Positions 43,715 to 53,671 of a DNA stretch of 64,000 nucleotides are shown piece by piece. Each line of letters starts with the position of its first letter. Position 1 is the first letter of the stretch. Origin of the DNA: Lachnoclostridium sp. An181 (lineage in GTDB: Bacteria; Bacillota; Clostridia; Lachnospirales; Lachnospiraceae); NCBI RefSeq assembly GCF_002160325.1, contig NZ_NFKJ01000003.1:1-64000 (forward strand), written 5' to 3'. The notes under the pieces are model-generated. The model did no database searches. It had not been told where the DNA came from and saw only the letters and a list, made by a program, of their open reading frames with translations. Both the position numbers and the translations under genes were made by a program.

Positions 43715-45382
43715 TTATCTTGGAATTTCCAGAACTGCTCCTCTGTTTCCTGACGTAACCATGGATGCATATCTGGCAAGGTATCCTGTGGTAATCTTTG
43801 GCTGTCTTGGTTCCCACTTAGCTTTTCTTTTTGCAAGCTCCTCTTCGCTCACATCAATCTCAAGGGTCAGCGCCGGAATATTGATCTTAATGATATCTCC
43901 TTCTTCAACAAGAGCAATCGGGCCTCCGACTGCCGCCTCCGGGGAAACGTGTCCGATGGACGCTCCTCTTGAGGCGCCGCTGAAACGTCCGTCCGTGATA
44001 AGGGCCACGCTGCTGCCAAGCCCCATACCGGCAATCGCAGAGGTTGGGTTTAACATCTCCGGCATACCAGGTCCGCCTTTTGGTCCTACGTAGCGAATGA
44101 CCACCACATCGCCTTCCACGATCTTGCCGCCTTTGATGGCTGCAATCGCATCTTCCTCGCAGTCAAACACTCTTGCAGGGCCTTCATGCACCATCATTTC
44201 CTCCACAACTGCAGAGCGTTTTACAACACTTCCATCCGGTGCAAGGTTTCCTTTGAGCACTGCCAGCCCTCCGGTCTGACTGTACGGATTGTCGATCGGC
44301 CGGATAACTTCCGGATTTTTATTGATACAGTCTTTAATATTTTCTCCTACTGTCTTTCCTGTCACAGTCATGCACTCTGTATGTAAAAGTCCTTTTTTGT
44401 TCAGCTCATTCATCACCGCGTAAACACCGCCTGCTTCATTTAAGTCTTCCATATAGGTAGGACCTGCCGGTGCAAGATGACACAGGTTCGGAGTTTTTTC
44501 ACTGATTCCATTTGCAAAATCAATCTCAAAGTCCATCCCAATCTCATGGGCAATAGCCGGCAGATGCAGCATACTGTTTGTGGAGCATCCAAGAGCCATA
44601 TCCACAGTGAGCGCATTTAAAATAGCCTCCTTTGTCATGATATCTCTTGGACGGATGTTTCTTCTCAACATCTCCATCACCTGCATGCCCGCATGCTTTG
44701 CAAGGCGCAGTCTCTCAGAATATACTGCCGGTATCGTTCCATTTCCTTTCAATCCCATTCCAAGCACTTCTGTCAGGCAGTTCATACTGTTCGCTGTGTA
44801 CATACCAGAACAGGAACCGCAGGTCGGACATGCCTTGTTCTCAAACTCACATACATCCTCCTCTGTCATTGTTCCTGCCGCATAAGAGCCAACTGCCTCA
44901 AACATGCTCGAGAGACTTGTCTTATGACCCTTCACATGACCTGCCAGCATCGGTCCTCCGCTGACAAACACTGTCGGAACATTGATCCTTGCTGCTGCCA
45001 TCAAAAGTCCCGGAACATTTTTATCGCAGTTTGGAATCATGACAAGAGCGTCAAACTGGTGCGCCAACGCCATGGCCTCCGTGGAATCTGCGATCAGATC
45101 TCTTGTCACCAAGGAATATTTCATTCCAATGTGTCCCATGGCGATTCCGTCACAAACAGCAATCGCCGGAAACATGACAGGTGTTCCGCCTGCCATCGCA
45201 ACTCCCATCTTAACTGCGTCTGCTATCTTATCCAGGTTCATATGCCCTGGCACAATCTCATTGTAGGAACATACGATTCCAACAAGCGGCCGTTCCAATT
45301 CTTCCTTTGTCATCCCCAATGCATTGAACAGGGAGCGGTGGGGTGCCTGCTGCATCCCTGTTTTCACTGTATCACTTTTCAT
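43715..45382 (-). CDS. ilvD: Dihydroxy-acid dehydratase
   Basis: 555 residues. Fe-S enzyme converting 2,3-dihydroxy acids to 2-keto acids in valine, isoleucine and leucine synthesis. Cluster cysteines lie in PNCDKNVPG and [18 protein letters not shown]; the C-terminal GRFSGASRG and [10 protein letters not shown] are conserved. It follows leuB by 27 bp. Confidence 0.97.
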   Translation of the reverse strand: MKSDTVKTGMQQAPHRSLFNALGMTKEELERPLVGIVCSYNEIVPGHMNLDKIADAVKMGVAMAGGTPVMFPAIAVCDGIAMGHIGMKYSLVTRDLIADSTEAMALAHQFDALVMIPNCDKNVPGLLMAAARINVPTVFVSGGPMLAGHVKGHKTSLSSMFEAVGSYAAGTMTEEDVCEFENKACPTCGSCSGMYTANSMNCLTEVLGMGLKGNGTIPAVYSERLRLAKHAGMQVMEMLRRNIRPRDIMTKEAILNALTVDMALGCSTNSMLHLPAIAHEIGMDFEIDFANGISEKTPNLCHLAPAGPTYMEDLNEAGGVYAVMNELNKKGLLHTECMTVTGKTVGENIKDCINKNPEVIRPIDNPYSQTGGLAVLKGNLAPDGSVVKRSAVVEEMMVHEGPARVFDCEEDAIAAIKGGKIVEGDVVVIRYVGPKGGPGMPEMLNPTSAIAGMGLGSSVALITDGRFSGASRGASIGHVSPEAAVGGPIALVEEGDIIKINIPALTLEIDVSEEELAKRKAKWEPRQPKITTGYLARYASMVTSGNRGAVLEIPR

Positions 45383-45409
45383 AGATGTCTGCCTCCTTAT
45401 CTGTCTTTT

Positions 45410-46495
45410 CTATTTCAATCTCTCACAGATGAAATCACCCATTTCCTCTGTGCCTATCAGTGTCTTTCCATCGGACATAATGTCACCTGTGCGGTATCCA
45501 TCCTTTAGTACCTGTGCAACCGCATTTTCAATCGCATCTGCCTCTTTATCCAAATCAAACGAAAACTTAAGCATCATGGCTGCAGAGAGGATCGTTGCGA
45601 TCGGATTAGCGACTCCTTTTCCCGCGATATCCGGTGCGGATCCGCCGCTTGGCTCATACAATCCGAATTTACTCTCATTAAGACTTGCAGATGCAAGCAT
45701 TCCGATAGACCCTGTCACCATGCTTGCCTCGTCTGAGAGAATATCCCCAAACATATTCTCCGTCAAAATCACGTCAAACTGTTTTGGATTCTTCACAAGC
45801 TGCATCGCACAATTGTCCACGAGCATGTTCTCCAGTTCCACTTCCGGATAATCTGCCGCAACTTCTGCGACAACCTTTCTCCAGAGCCTTGAGGAATCCA
45901 GAACATTTGCTTTGTCCACGCTTGTGACTTTCTTTCTGCGTTTCATAGCAATGTCAAAGGCCCTTTTCGCGATTCGCCTGATTTCTGTCTCATTGTAGGT
46001 CAGAGAATCGTAAGCAGTCAGCACACCGTCTTTTTCCACTGTGTTCCTCTCCCCAAAATAAAGTCCTCCTGTCAGCTCACGCATGATCATCATATCAAAT
46101 CCGCCCTCAGTAATCTCTTCCTTGAGAGGGCAGGCGCCTTTTAAATCCTCATACAATACAGCAGGCCTTAAGTTGGCAAATAGATTCAAAGACTTGCGGA
46201 TCGCCAAAAGTCCTGCTTCCGGTCTTTTGGAAGGCTCCAGCTGATACCAAGGTGAAGTCTTTGCATCTCCTCCTATAGAACCCATCAGTACAGCGTCACA
46301 TGTTTTTGCCCTCTCCACTGTCTCATCTGTGAGCGGTATTCCGTGTACATCAATGGACGCTCCACCGAGCAACAACTCCTCATATTCACAGGTGTGTCCG
46401 TACAACTCTGCGATTTTATCCAGGACTTTCATCGCCTCCGTCACGATTTCCGGCCCTATTCCATCCCCTTTTATCACTCCGATATGTAAGTTCAT
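45410..46495 (-). CDS. leuB: 3-Isopropylmalate dehydrogenase
   Basis: 361 residues of the isocitrate/isopropylmalate dehydrogenase family. Starts [17 protein letters not shown]; substrate-binding [12 protein letters not shown] and catalytic acidic residues in LVDNCAMQL and [21 protein letters not shown] are typical of LeuB. The ATG at 46495 has AGGAAGGG upstream; an in-frame ATG at 46540 lies at the promoter and is not the start. It leads leuB-ilvD-ilvB-serC-serA. leuA, leuC and leuD are not in the window. Confidence 0.96.
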   Translation of the reverse strand: MNLHIGVIKGDGIGPEIVTEAMKVLDKIAELYGHTCEYEELLLGGASIDVHGIPLTDETVERAKTCDAVLMGSIGGDAKTSPWYQLEPSKRPEAGLLAIRKSLNLFANLRPAVLYEDLKGACPLKEEITEGGFDMMIMRELTGGLYFGERNTVEKDGVLTAYDSLTYNETEIRRIAKRAFDIAMKRRKKVTSVDKANVLDSSRLWRKVVAEVAADYPEVELENMLVDNCAMQLVKNPKQFDVILTENMFGDILSDEASMVTGSIGMLASASLNESKFGLYEPSGGSAPDIAGKGVANPIATILSAAMMLKFSFDLDKEADAIENAVAQVLKDGYRTGDIMSDGKTLIGTEEMGDFICERLK

Positions 46496-46535
46496 AATGT
46501 CACCCTTCCTAAAGTACTTTAACTGATTAAACTCT

Positions 46536-46564
46536 ATCATACCCTATTCCCTTTTGATTTTCAA
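46536..46564 (-). promoter_or_regulatory. SigA-type promoter of the leuB-ilvD-ilvB-serC-serA operon
   Basis: On the minus strand TTGAAA (46559-46564), 17-bp spacer, TATGAT (46536-46541), about 40 bp before the leuB ATG. The leader is too short for a T-box or attenuator. Confidence 0.75.
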
Positions 46565-46627
46565 CCTTTTCCGTGTTAAAGCATTAAAAATTTGGAGCGC
46601 ACTCTAATTTTTTCAATGAATATACAT

Positions 46628-46659
46628 GCAAAAAAGGCACTGCTCATTTGCAGTACCTT
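46628..46659 (-). terminator. Rho-independent terminator of yajC
   Basis: AAGGCACTGC (46634-46643) pairs with GCAGTACCTT (46650-46659), 6-nt loop and one mismatched pair; a U-run follows on the minus strand (46628-46635). Confidence 0.75.
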
Positions 46660-46688
46660 CTTCCGCTTTTTCTATACATTCTTTTACT

Positions 46689-46955
46689 TTATTCCGGTTT
46701 CTCAACCTGTGCAATTGCAGCTTTCTGCATCGGAATCCTACAGTTTTTGTTGCTTCCGAACTCCACGATCACATCGTCGTCTGTGATATCAATGACAACT
46801 CCGTAAAATCCGCTTGTCGTAAGAACGGTATCTCCCACCTCAAGAGAAGAAATCATCGTCTGGATTCTCTTCTGCTCTTTTTTCTGAGGACGTACGAGGA
46901 AAAACCAAAGTCCTGCGAACAATAACACGTATACAATAATAATAACCATTCTCAT
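46689..46955 (-). CDS. yajC: Preprotein translocase accessory subunit YajC
   Basis: 88 residues: a single membrane helix at about 4-23 (IIIVYVLLFAGLWFFLV) and the cytosolic segment RPQKKEQKRIQTMISSLEVGDTVLTTSGFYG. It associates with SecDF. It follows tgt in the order usual for Firmicutes (tgt-yajC), though 120 bp separate them here. Confidence 0.94.
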   Translation of the reverse strand: MRMVIIIVYVLLFAGLWFFLVRPQKKEQKRIQTMISSLEVGDTVLTTSGFYGVVIDITDDDVIVEFGSNKNCRIPMQKAAIAQVEKPE

Positions 46956-47075
46956 ACCTCCGTCTGGCTGTGCTTATCCTGCGTTTGTCTTATTCCTTTT
47001 TAAACGCTATTGCTATCATACACAAAAATGGTAAATCCATCAAGTACTTTACCGCTTTTTCATAAAATCTTTATG

Positions 47076-48203
47076 CTATTTTTCCGTAAGACCTTCCAGT
47101 TTCTTTTTCTTGTACTCCTGGTAACATCCACCGTCAATGGCCTGTCGGATCTCTTCCATCATTGTATTGTAGAAATAGAGATTGTGTAGAACACAAAGTC
47201 TCATTCCAAGCATTTCTTTTGCCTTCAGCAAATGTCGGATGTACGCCCTGCTGTAACTCCTGCACGCAGGACAGCCGCATCCTTCCTCGATCGGCCTGTC
47301 ATCCAGCTCGTATTTTGCATTGAACAGATTCAGCTTTCCGTGATTGGTATACACGTGCCCGTGTCGGCCGTTTCTCGACGGATATACGCAGTCAAAGAAA
47401 TCCACACCCCTGTCCACAGCCTCCAAAATATTGGCCGGTGTTCCCACTCCCATCAGGTAAGTTGGTTTCTCCTGCGGAAGATACGGCACAACAGCCTCCA
47501 GAATCCGATACATCTCCTCATGTGTCTCGCCTACCGCAAGACCACCAATAGCATATCCGTCCAGCTCCATATCCGCAATCCTCTTCGCGTGTTCAATTCG
47601 GATATCTTCGTATACCCCGCCTTGATTGATCCCAAACAACAGCTGGTTTGGATTAATGGTATCCTCAAGCTTGTTTAATCTCTGCATCTCGTTTTTGCAG
47701 CGCATAAGCCATCTTGTAGTGCGTTCCACAGAATTCTGTATATACTCTCTTGTGGCCACACTGGATGGGCATTCATCAAATGCCATAGCAATAGTGGATG
47801 CCAGGTTCGACTGAATCTGCATGCTCTCCTCCGGCCCCATGAAAATCTTTCTCCCGTCAATGTGGGACTGAAAATATACGCCTTCCTCCTTGATCTTACG
47901 AAGGCCTGACAAAGAAAAGACCTGGAATCCTCCTGAATCCGTCAATATCGGCCGGTCCCAGTTCATAAACTTATGAAGGCCGCCCAATTTCTTTACAATG
48001 TGATCTCCCGGTCTTACATGCAGATGATAGGTATTGGACAATTCCACCTGCGTTTTGATCTGCCTTAAATCATCTGTGGAAACCGCTCCTTTGATAGCTG
48101 CAATGGTTCCCACATTCATAAATACAGGGGTCTCAATGACCCCATGTACTGTGTGCAGTCTGCCTCTTTTGGCTGACTTATCCTTTTTTAACAATTGATA
48201 CAT
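47076..48203 (-). CDS. tgt: Queuine tRNA-ribosyltransferase (tRNA-guanine transglycosylase)
   Basis: 375 residues. Exchanges guanine 34 of GUN-anticodon tRNAs for preQ1. Motifs: TDSGGFQVFSL, GINQGG, GGLAVGE, LMGVG, the nucleophile segment GVDFFDCVYPSRNGRHG and the zinc site CGCPACRSYSRAYIRHL with a later His. Start at MYQLLKKDKS. It lies 16 bp after the L,D-transpeptidase gene. Confidence 0.97.
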   Translation of the reverse strand: MYQLLKKDKSAKRGRLHTVHGVIETPVFMNVGTIAAIKGAVSTDDLRQIKTQVELSNTYHLHVRPGDHIVKKLGGLHKFMNWDRPILTDSGGFQVFSLSGLRKIKEEGVYFQSHIDGRKIFMGPEESMQIQSNLASTIAMAFDECPSSVATREYIQNSVERTTRWLMRCKNEMQRLNKLEDTINPNQLLFGINQGGVYEDIRIEHAKRIADMELDGYAIGGLAVGETHEEMYRILEAVVPYLPQEKPTYLMGVGTPANILEAVDRGVDFFDCVYPSRNGRHGHVYTNHGKLNLFNAKYELDDRPIEEGCGCPACRSYSRAYIRHLLKAKEMLGMRLCVLHNLYFYNTMMEEIRQAIDGGCYQEYKKKKLEGLTEK

Positions 48204-48219
48204 ATTTTTAACTCCGATT

Positions 48220-49830
48220 CTAGTAGTGCATTACAACAGGATATCCCAAATCGATTTTGTCATACAGAGTGCCTGCATCTTTCAGCGACATATTGATACA
48301 TCCGTGTGAGCCTTTTGTTTTGTAAAGTTCTCCGCCAAATGCAGACTGCCATGTTGCATCGTGGAAACCGATTCCTGTCCATGTCACACGCATCCAGTAG
48401 GACACCGGTGTTTCATATTCATAGCTGCCGTCTGTCTGGCGGTCTCCTCTTAAAGTTTTATTTCTCTTTTTCTCGAGAATGTCATATACGCCTTGCGGTG
48501 TCTCTTTTTCCGGTGTCGGTTTTCCTGTGACAATGTCTGTGCTAAATACAACCCCGCCGTCCACGATCAGCCACATGTGCTGGGTTGTCAGATCCACCTC
48601 AATATAAGTGGTTCCCCAATCCTGTTCTTCTCTGGACGCAGCCTTCTGCACATAGGCAGGTTCTCTCTTCGTCTCTTTTCCCGCTTTGATATCTGCTGTC
48701 AGAAGTTCCAACTCTTTTGCTTCGTCTACTTCCCAGCCATAGGTTCCGCCTGTGACGGTCGTCTTTTTTCCATCCGGGGTAGTAATACTTCTCTTTGTTC
48801 CCTTGGTGTCATATTTCTTCCCGATGCCCCTCAAATATTCTTTCACCTTGTCAGTATCAAAGGAGGCCTGCATTTTATCGTCCACAGTCAGCCATTCCGA
48901 AATCAACGCCTTGTCGACCACCTCAGTCGCTTTTCCAAAATCATAGGTAATCTTCGCATTGAGATACTGGTTCATGTCATCACAGGCTTTTTTCACTTCT
49001 TCGGAATCGGCAGTATAGGACGGCGCCACATAGCATTCGTCTTTTCTCAGGTCAATTTCCTGCCGAAATCCTTCGATGGACTCTTTGACCTTCTTTCTAA
49101 ATGTTTCCACATCGATCTGGGTCCCTTGTTCTTCTTTTTGAACTGTAAACTTTGCACCGTCAAACACCGGCTGTGCGGATTTTGGAGCTGTCTGGTTTTC
49201 TTCCTCCATACAGGAAAGTCCTGCAAGCTGTTCCTCCAGCGCACTCTCATCATATTTGACCCCCATCTGTGCTGTCACATTTGACTTTTTAAACAGAGCA
49301 GACGGCCATAAAAACGGATTCTGAGCATCCATGACTTTCTGCAGTTCGTCTCCGCTCTCATAGGAGATAGAAATGTCCGCCCCATCGATCGTCTCCGTGT
49401 TTCCGCTGTCTTCTTTTATGGTCAGTTTATAGTCATCCACCTTTTTTTGCATATATTCTTTAACCTGGGCCACTGATTTCCCTGAAAAATCTGTTCCATT
49501 GATTTTTGTGGAGAAATAATAATGACTCATAAAAAATACCGCAAATCCAATGTAAATGACAAGCAGAATGCCTGCCCCACTTCCCACAGCTATCCAGACC
49601 TTTTTATGGCTGTTTGTTTTCTCTTTTCCATGTCTCCTGCGACGTCCCCGGCTGTGCTTTGGCTCTTTTCTGTCAAGCCCCTCCATGTCATCTAAATAGA
49701 TCACTCCCGTTTTATCTATTCTTCTGTCCATCCCGGCATTTCGCTTTTCTTTTGTCTTGTCAGAATTCCCGGCAACAAGCTGTCCTTCGCCCTTGTTCCG
49801 GCGATTCTTTTTTCTGTTTTCTTCGCTCAT
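48220..49830 (-). CDS. Membrane-anchored L,D-transpeptidase (YkuD) with peptidoglycan-binding-like domains
   Basis: 536 residues. A long basic cytosolic head (1-78), one membrane helix (about 79-101), an extracytoplasmic region (about 115-390) of the two-repeat PG_binding_4 type seen beside YkuD, and a C-terminal YkuD domain. Catalytic motif HGCINM has Cys511 with upstream GIGFHDATW. Predicted to form 3-3 peptidoglycan cross-links or attach proteins. It is divergent from aroC and precedes tgt on the same strand. Confidence 0.9.
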   Translation of the reverse strand: MSEENRKKNRRNKGEGQLVAGNSDKTKEKRNAGMDRRIDKTGVIYLDDMEGLDRKEPKHSRGRRRRHGKEKTNSHKKVWIAVGSGAGILLVIYIGFAVFFMSHYYFSTKINGTDFSGKSVAQVKEYMQKKVDDYKLTIKEDSGNTETIDGADISISYESGDELQKVMDAQNPFLWPSALFKKSNVTAQMGVKYDESALEEQLAGLSCMEEENQTAPKSAQPVFDGAKFTVQKEEQGTQIDVETFRKKVKESIEGFRQEIDLRKDECYVAPSYTADSEEVKKACDDMNQYLNAKITYDFGKATEVVDKALISEWLTVDDKMQASFDTDKVKEYLRGIGKKYDTKGTKRSITTPDGKKTTVTGGTYGWEVDEAKELELLTADIKAGKETKREPAYVQKAASREEQDWGTTYIEVDLTTQHMWLIVDGGVVFSTDIVTGKPTPEKETPQGVYDILEKKRNKTLRGDRQTDGSYEYETPVSYWMRVTWTGIGFHDATWQSAFGGELYKTKGSHGCINMSLKDAGTLYDKIDLGYPVVMHY

Positions 49831-49912
49831 TTTGTGTAACCCCTTGTGCTTTAATTCTACATTTTGTAATTATAATACACCATGGTCTAAAAGTACAGCC
49901 TTAAAATAATCA

Positions 49913-49941
49913 TTGCTTGTTTTTTTTAGTTCTTATATAAT
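49913..49941 (+). promoter_or_regulatory. SigA-type promoter of aroC
   Basis: TTGCTT (49913-49918), 17-bp spacer, TATAAT (49936-49941), about 40 bp before the aroC start. Confidence 0.75.
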
Positions 49942-49980
49942 AACCTCAGTAAAAATTTTGCTTAAGAAAAGGGGGATATG

Positions 49981-51084
49981 ATGTCAGGTTCAATTTACGG
50001 TACTCATTTTAAAATTTCAACATGGGGAGAATCCCACGGGAAGGCTGTCGGCGTTGTCATCGACGGCTGCCCTGCCGGGCTTTCTCTCTGTGAGGAAGAT
50101 ATCCAGAAACAATTAGACAGAAGAAAACCAGGGCAGAGCAAATTCGCCACGCACCGGGCTGAGGAAGATACAGTGGAGATCCTTTCCGGAATCTTTGAGG
50201 GGAAGACAACCGGTACCCCTATTTCCATGCTCGTACACAATAAAGACCAGCGTTCCAAAGATTATGGAAACATCGCTTACAGCTACCGCCCAGGACATGC
50301 AGATTATACTTTTGACGAAAAATACGGCATCCGCGATTACAGAGGCGGGGGCCGTTCTTCCGGCCGCGAAACCATCGCACGCGTTGCCGCAGGAGCTGTA
50401 GCTTCCAAAATCCTCTTGGAGCTGGGAATACATGTCAGGGCCTACACAAAAGCTATAGGACCTGTGTCAATCGACAACGAGGACTATGATTTTTCCTGTA
50501 TCCAGGATAATCCTCTGAACATGCCGAACCGGGGGAAGGCGCAAGAAGCAGCTGAATATGTCTCTGAATGCATGGCACATTACGATTCCTGTGGAGGTAT
50601 TGTGGAATGTACTGCCGAACATCTTCCAACAGGCCTAGGGGAACCTGTTTTTGACAAGCTGGATGCCTGCCTTGCCAAGGCCATTATGTCCATAGGTGCA
50701 GTGAAAGGTGTGGAAATCGGAGACGGTTTTGAGGCGGCAAAATCAAACGGCAGCAAAAACAATGACCCTTTCCGCATCCATTCGGATGGATCTGTTTTCA
50801 AAACTTCCAATCATGCAGGAGGTGTCCTTGGAGGTATCAGCGACGGCAGCACCTTAATCCTGAGGGCAGCAATAAAGCCAACCTCCTCTATTTTTTCTAC
50901 ACAGCAGACCATCACTAAAGACCACGAGGAAATCGACATTGCCATAAAGGGACGGCATGACCCGGTCATTGTTCCTCGCGCGGTGGTTGTCGTTGAATCC
51001 ATGACAGCCATCACTTTGGTGGACTTGCTTTTTGCCAATATGTATGCAAAAATGGAATCTCTGAAAAAACTGTATGAAAGATAG
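49981..51084 (+). CDS. aroC: Chorismate synthase
   Basis: 367 residues. Last step of the shikimate pathway, FMN-dependent. STWGESHGKAVGVVIDGCPAG, YRPGHADYTFDEKYG with RGGGRSSGRETI, and KPTSSIF are family motifs. The second of two adjacent ATGs (49981) is favoured: it has GGGGG 5 nt upstream and gives the typical MSGS start. It overlaps nothing and rluA follows after 7 bp. Confidence 0.96.
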   Translation: MSGSIYGTHFKISTWGESHGKAVGVVIDGCPAGLSLCEEDIQKQLDRRKPGQSKFATHRAEEDTVEILSGIFEGKTTGTPISMLVHNKDQRSKDYGNIAYSYRPGHADYTFDEKYGIRDYRGGGRSSGRETIARVAAGAVASKILLELGIHVRAYTKAIGPVSIDNEDYDFSCIQDNPLNMPNRGKAQEAAEYVSECMAHYDSCGGIVECTAEHLPTGLGEPVFDKLDACLAKAIMSIGAVKGVEIGDGFEAAKSNGSKNNDPFRIHSDGSVFKTSNHAGGVLGGISDGSTLILRAAIKPTSSIFSTQQTITKDHEEIDIAIKGRHDPVIVPRAVVVVESMTAITLVDLLFANMYAKMESLKKLYER

Positions 51085-51091
51085 GAAAACA

Positions 51092-51979
51092 ATGGAACGA
51101 ATTCTGCAATACACAATGACAAAAGAGGATGCACTTCATCCTCTTTTGTTCTTCTTGAAACAAAAAGGATACTCCCAGACAGTTGTCACACACTTAAAGA
51201 GAACCGAAAACGGTCTTCTCTTAAACAACGAATGGGCGAGAGTCTGGGACATCCCATCTTACGGAGATATTTTGACTGTCAGGCTCGTGGAACCCCCATC
51301 CCCAAAAGGGATTCTCCCTGTATCTCTTCCGTTTCCTGTCGTTTACGAGGACAAAGATTTGCTTGTGATCGACAAGCCTGCCGGAATGCCCATACATCCT
51401 TCCCAGGGCAACTATGAAAACACACTGGCAAATGCAGCCGCATGGTATTTTGCCCAGAAAAACGAACCCTTTACCTTTCGCTGTATCAATCGCCTGGACA
51501 GGGATACAACCGGACTTCTCATTTTGGCCAGGCACATGTACAGCGCCTCCCTGTTGTCCGACATGGTGAAAGAGCGCCGGATCAAGCGGACATACCTTGC
51601 CGTTACCACAGGACTTCTCCCGGAGCGCGGCACCATAGACGCTCCTATTGCGAGAAAGGAGGGTTCCACCATTGAGCGGTGCGTGGATGAAACAGCAGGA
51701 GAATACGCCAGAACTCATTTTTGCCGGATCTGTGAACATGCAGGGTACTCTCTTGCCAAAATCAGGCTGGAAACCGGGCGCACCCACCAAATACGTGTGC
51801 ATATGAAACACATTGGGCATCCTCTGCCCGGAGATTTTTTGTACAATCCGGATTATTCGCATATAAAAAGACAGGCCCTTCATTCCTATAAACTGGAGTT
51901 TCCACACCCCATTTTGGGAATTCCCCTGTCTTTTACTTCTCCTTTACCCGAAGATATGAAACAATTTTTTATATCTTAA
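51092..51979 (+). CDS. RluA family pseudouridine synthase
   Basis: 296 residues with an S4-like N-terminus and the RluA catalytic domain: RLDRDTTGLLIL contains catalytic Asp136, and GRTHQIRVHMKHIGHPLPGD is the second signature. The target uridine cannot be assigned. The ATG at 51092 with AGGA upstream is preferred over one inside the aroC end. Its 3' end overlaps the convergent kinase gene by 11 bp. Confidence 0.92.
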   Translation: MERILQYTMTKEDALHPLLFFLKQKGYSQTVVTHLKRTENGLLLNNEWARVWDIPSYGDILTVRLVEPPSPKGILPVSLPFPVVYEDKDLLVIDKPAGMPIHPSQGNYENTLANAAAWYFAQKNEPFTFRCINRLDRDTTGLLILARHMYSASLLSDMVKERRIKRTYLAVTTGLLPERGTIDAPIARKEGSTIERCVDETAGEYARTHFCRICEHAGYSLAKIRLETGRTHQIRVHMKHIGHPLPGDFLYNPDYSHIKRQALHSYKLEFPHPILGIPLSFTSPLPEDMKQFFIS

Positions 51980-53636
51980 AACATCCTCCGCCTATGAATT
52001 CTCTGAGAAGAGAATTTTGCGGGATATTCCTGCTGTCGATCGGAAGAAAATAATCTAAAAATTTCAGCAGTCTTTTTGCCTCTGCATATTCTTCGCAGTC
52101 TTTTGGAATGCCAAAAAGTGCGGGCTCTGCATACACCTTTAAGACTGCCATCTCATAGATCAGTGCAGAATTGAACATGGCATCTGCCTGCTCCTGGTAC
52201 GGGAAAATGTTCTTCTCCTCTCCTCTTCGCACTGACGGCCACATACGGATCGTCTCTCTGGCGCTTGTGCCCCTTGTCCTCGCATCCCGCACTATGCGCC
52301 TTAAAAGTCTTCCGTCTGTAGTTGGAATCCGGTTGTGCTCATCAATATGGATCTGTGTGAGCGCACTGATATAGACTTTAAATTTGCTGCTGGCATCCAG
52401 GCCGTATGTGAGTGCATCGTTGAGGCCGTGAATTCCTTCAATGACAAGAACATCCTGCTCACCCAGTTTCTTTTTATCTCCGCGGTACTCCCTCATCCCG
52501 GTTTTAAAATTGAAGACAGGAAGTTCCACCACTTCTCCCCTCAAGAGCCTTGACATATCTTCATTGAACTTTTCCACATCAATGGCTTCCAGACATTCAA
52601 AATCATAATTTCCGTTTTCATCCAAAGGCGTTTCTGTGCGGTTCTTAAAATAATTGTCCACTGCAATCGGATGAGGAGTCAATCCATTCGCCTTAAGCTG
52701 TATGGAAAGTCTGTGGGAAAAAGTCGTTTTCCCGGAGGAAGACGGACCTGCAATGAGAACAAACTTTACTTTCTGCCTCTCCACAATCTGCTGTGCAATC
52801 TCTGCGATCTTCTTTTCCTGCAATGCCTCCTGTACAAGGATCAGATCATTTGCTCCCTGCTCGATCACTTCCTCATTCAGTTCCCCCACAACCGGCACAT
52901 GCAGCATATCAGCCCACTGCTCTGACTCTCTTAAGACCTGGCACAGCTTTTCTTGAGGCTTAAATTCCGGCACTTTTGTCGGTTCCTCTTTTGTCGGCAT
53001 CTGAATGACAAACCCTTTGTCGTAAAGATACAGATCAAAATATTTCAGATAACCGGTGTTTGATACCATGTATCCATAGTAATAGTCTTCAAATTCATTT
53101 AAACTGTAAATGTTGACATTGGAACTTCTCCTAAAATGGAACAGCTTTTCCTTGGCATACATCCCATGCCTGTGAAAAAGCGCGATCGCCTCATCTGTGG
53201 TCACTGTGCGCTTTTTGATCGGCAGTTTCTGTTCCACAAGCGACTTCATACGCTCCTTTACCTTTTCGAGAAACTCCTTATCAACCGTGACATCACCGTT
53301 CACAGTACAGTAGTAGCCCCTGCTCACAGAATGCCGGATACGGACCTCCTTGATCTTATCATGACCGCTGATATCGTAGATGGATTTCACCAGAAGAAGA
53401 TTCATACTTCTTTTATAAGTCTTCATGCCAATGGAATCCTTTGTTGTGACAAAGATAAGTTCTGCATCTTCCTTCAGTGTCCGGTGCAGCTCCTGAAGTC
53501 TTCCATTTATAAAGACGAGCACAATATCATTTTTATACAGCCCCTGAAAGTCCCTGGCGATCTCTTCCATACTGGTGCCATGCGGATACCTCTTTTTTTC
53601 TCCTTTCACCGTAACCTCAAATAACCTTTCTTCCAT
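51969..53636 (-). CDS. Uridine kinase-like nucleoside kinase with TGS and ThrRS-like N-terminus
   Basis: 555 residues. TGS-like domain about 1-62; a threonyl-tRNA-synthetase second-additional-domain-like region (about 70-230, with FHRHGMYAKEKLF); a phosphoribulokinase/uridine kinase domain from about 290 with P-loop GPSSSGKTT (297-305), VDNYFKNR and EGIHGLND. This architecture is frequent in Clostridia and is annotated as nucleoside kinase; the true substrate is unsettled. It follows nif3 after 35 bp in the rpoD run. Confidence 0.88.
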   Translation of the reverse strand: MEERLFEVTVKGEKKRYPHGTSMEEIARDFQGLYKNDIVLVFINGRLQELHRTLKEDAELIFVTTKDSIGMKTYKRSMNLLLVKSIYDISGHDKIKEVRIRHSVSRGYYCTVNGDVTVDKEFLEKVKERMKSLVEQKLPIKKRTVTTDEAIALFHRHGMYAKEKLFHFRRSSNVNIYSLNEFEDYYYGYMVSNTGYLKYFDLYLYDKGFVIQMPTKEEPTKVPEFKPQEKLCQVLRESEQWADMLHVPVVGELNEEVIEQGANDLILVQEALQEKKIAEIAQQIVERQKVKFVLIAGPSSSGKTTFSHRLSIQLKANGLTPHPIAVDNYFKNRTETPLDENGNYDFECLEAIDVEKFNEDMSRLLRGEVVELPVFNFKTGMREYRGDKKKLGEQDVLVIEGIHGLNDALTYGLDASSKFKVYISALTQIHIDEHNRIPTTDGRLLRRIVRDARTRGTSARETIRMWPSVRRGEEKNIFPYQEQADAMFNSALIYEMAVLKVYAEPALFGIPKDCEEYAEAKRLLKFLDYFLPIDSRNIPQNSLLREFIGGGCFKI

Positions 53637-53671
53637 TTCTGCCGCCTCCTTTTGCTGCCTGATCCCTGCCT

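Noticed and set aside
44693-45508. 271-codon plus-strand ORF opposite ilvD
   Set aside because: Mirror of a conserved gene; Cys/His/Ser-rich, no start signal, no recognisable domain.
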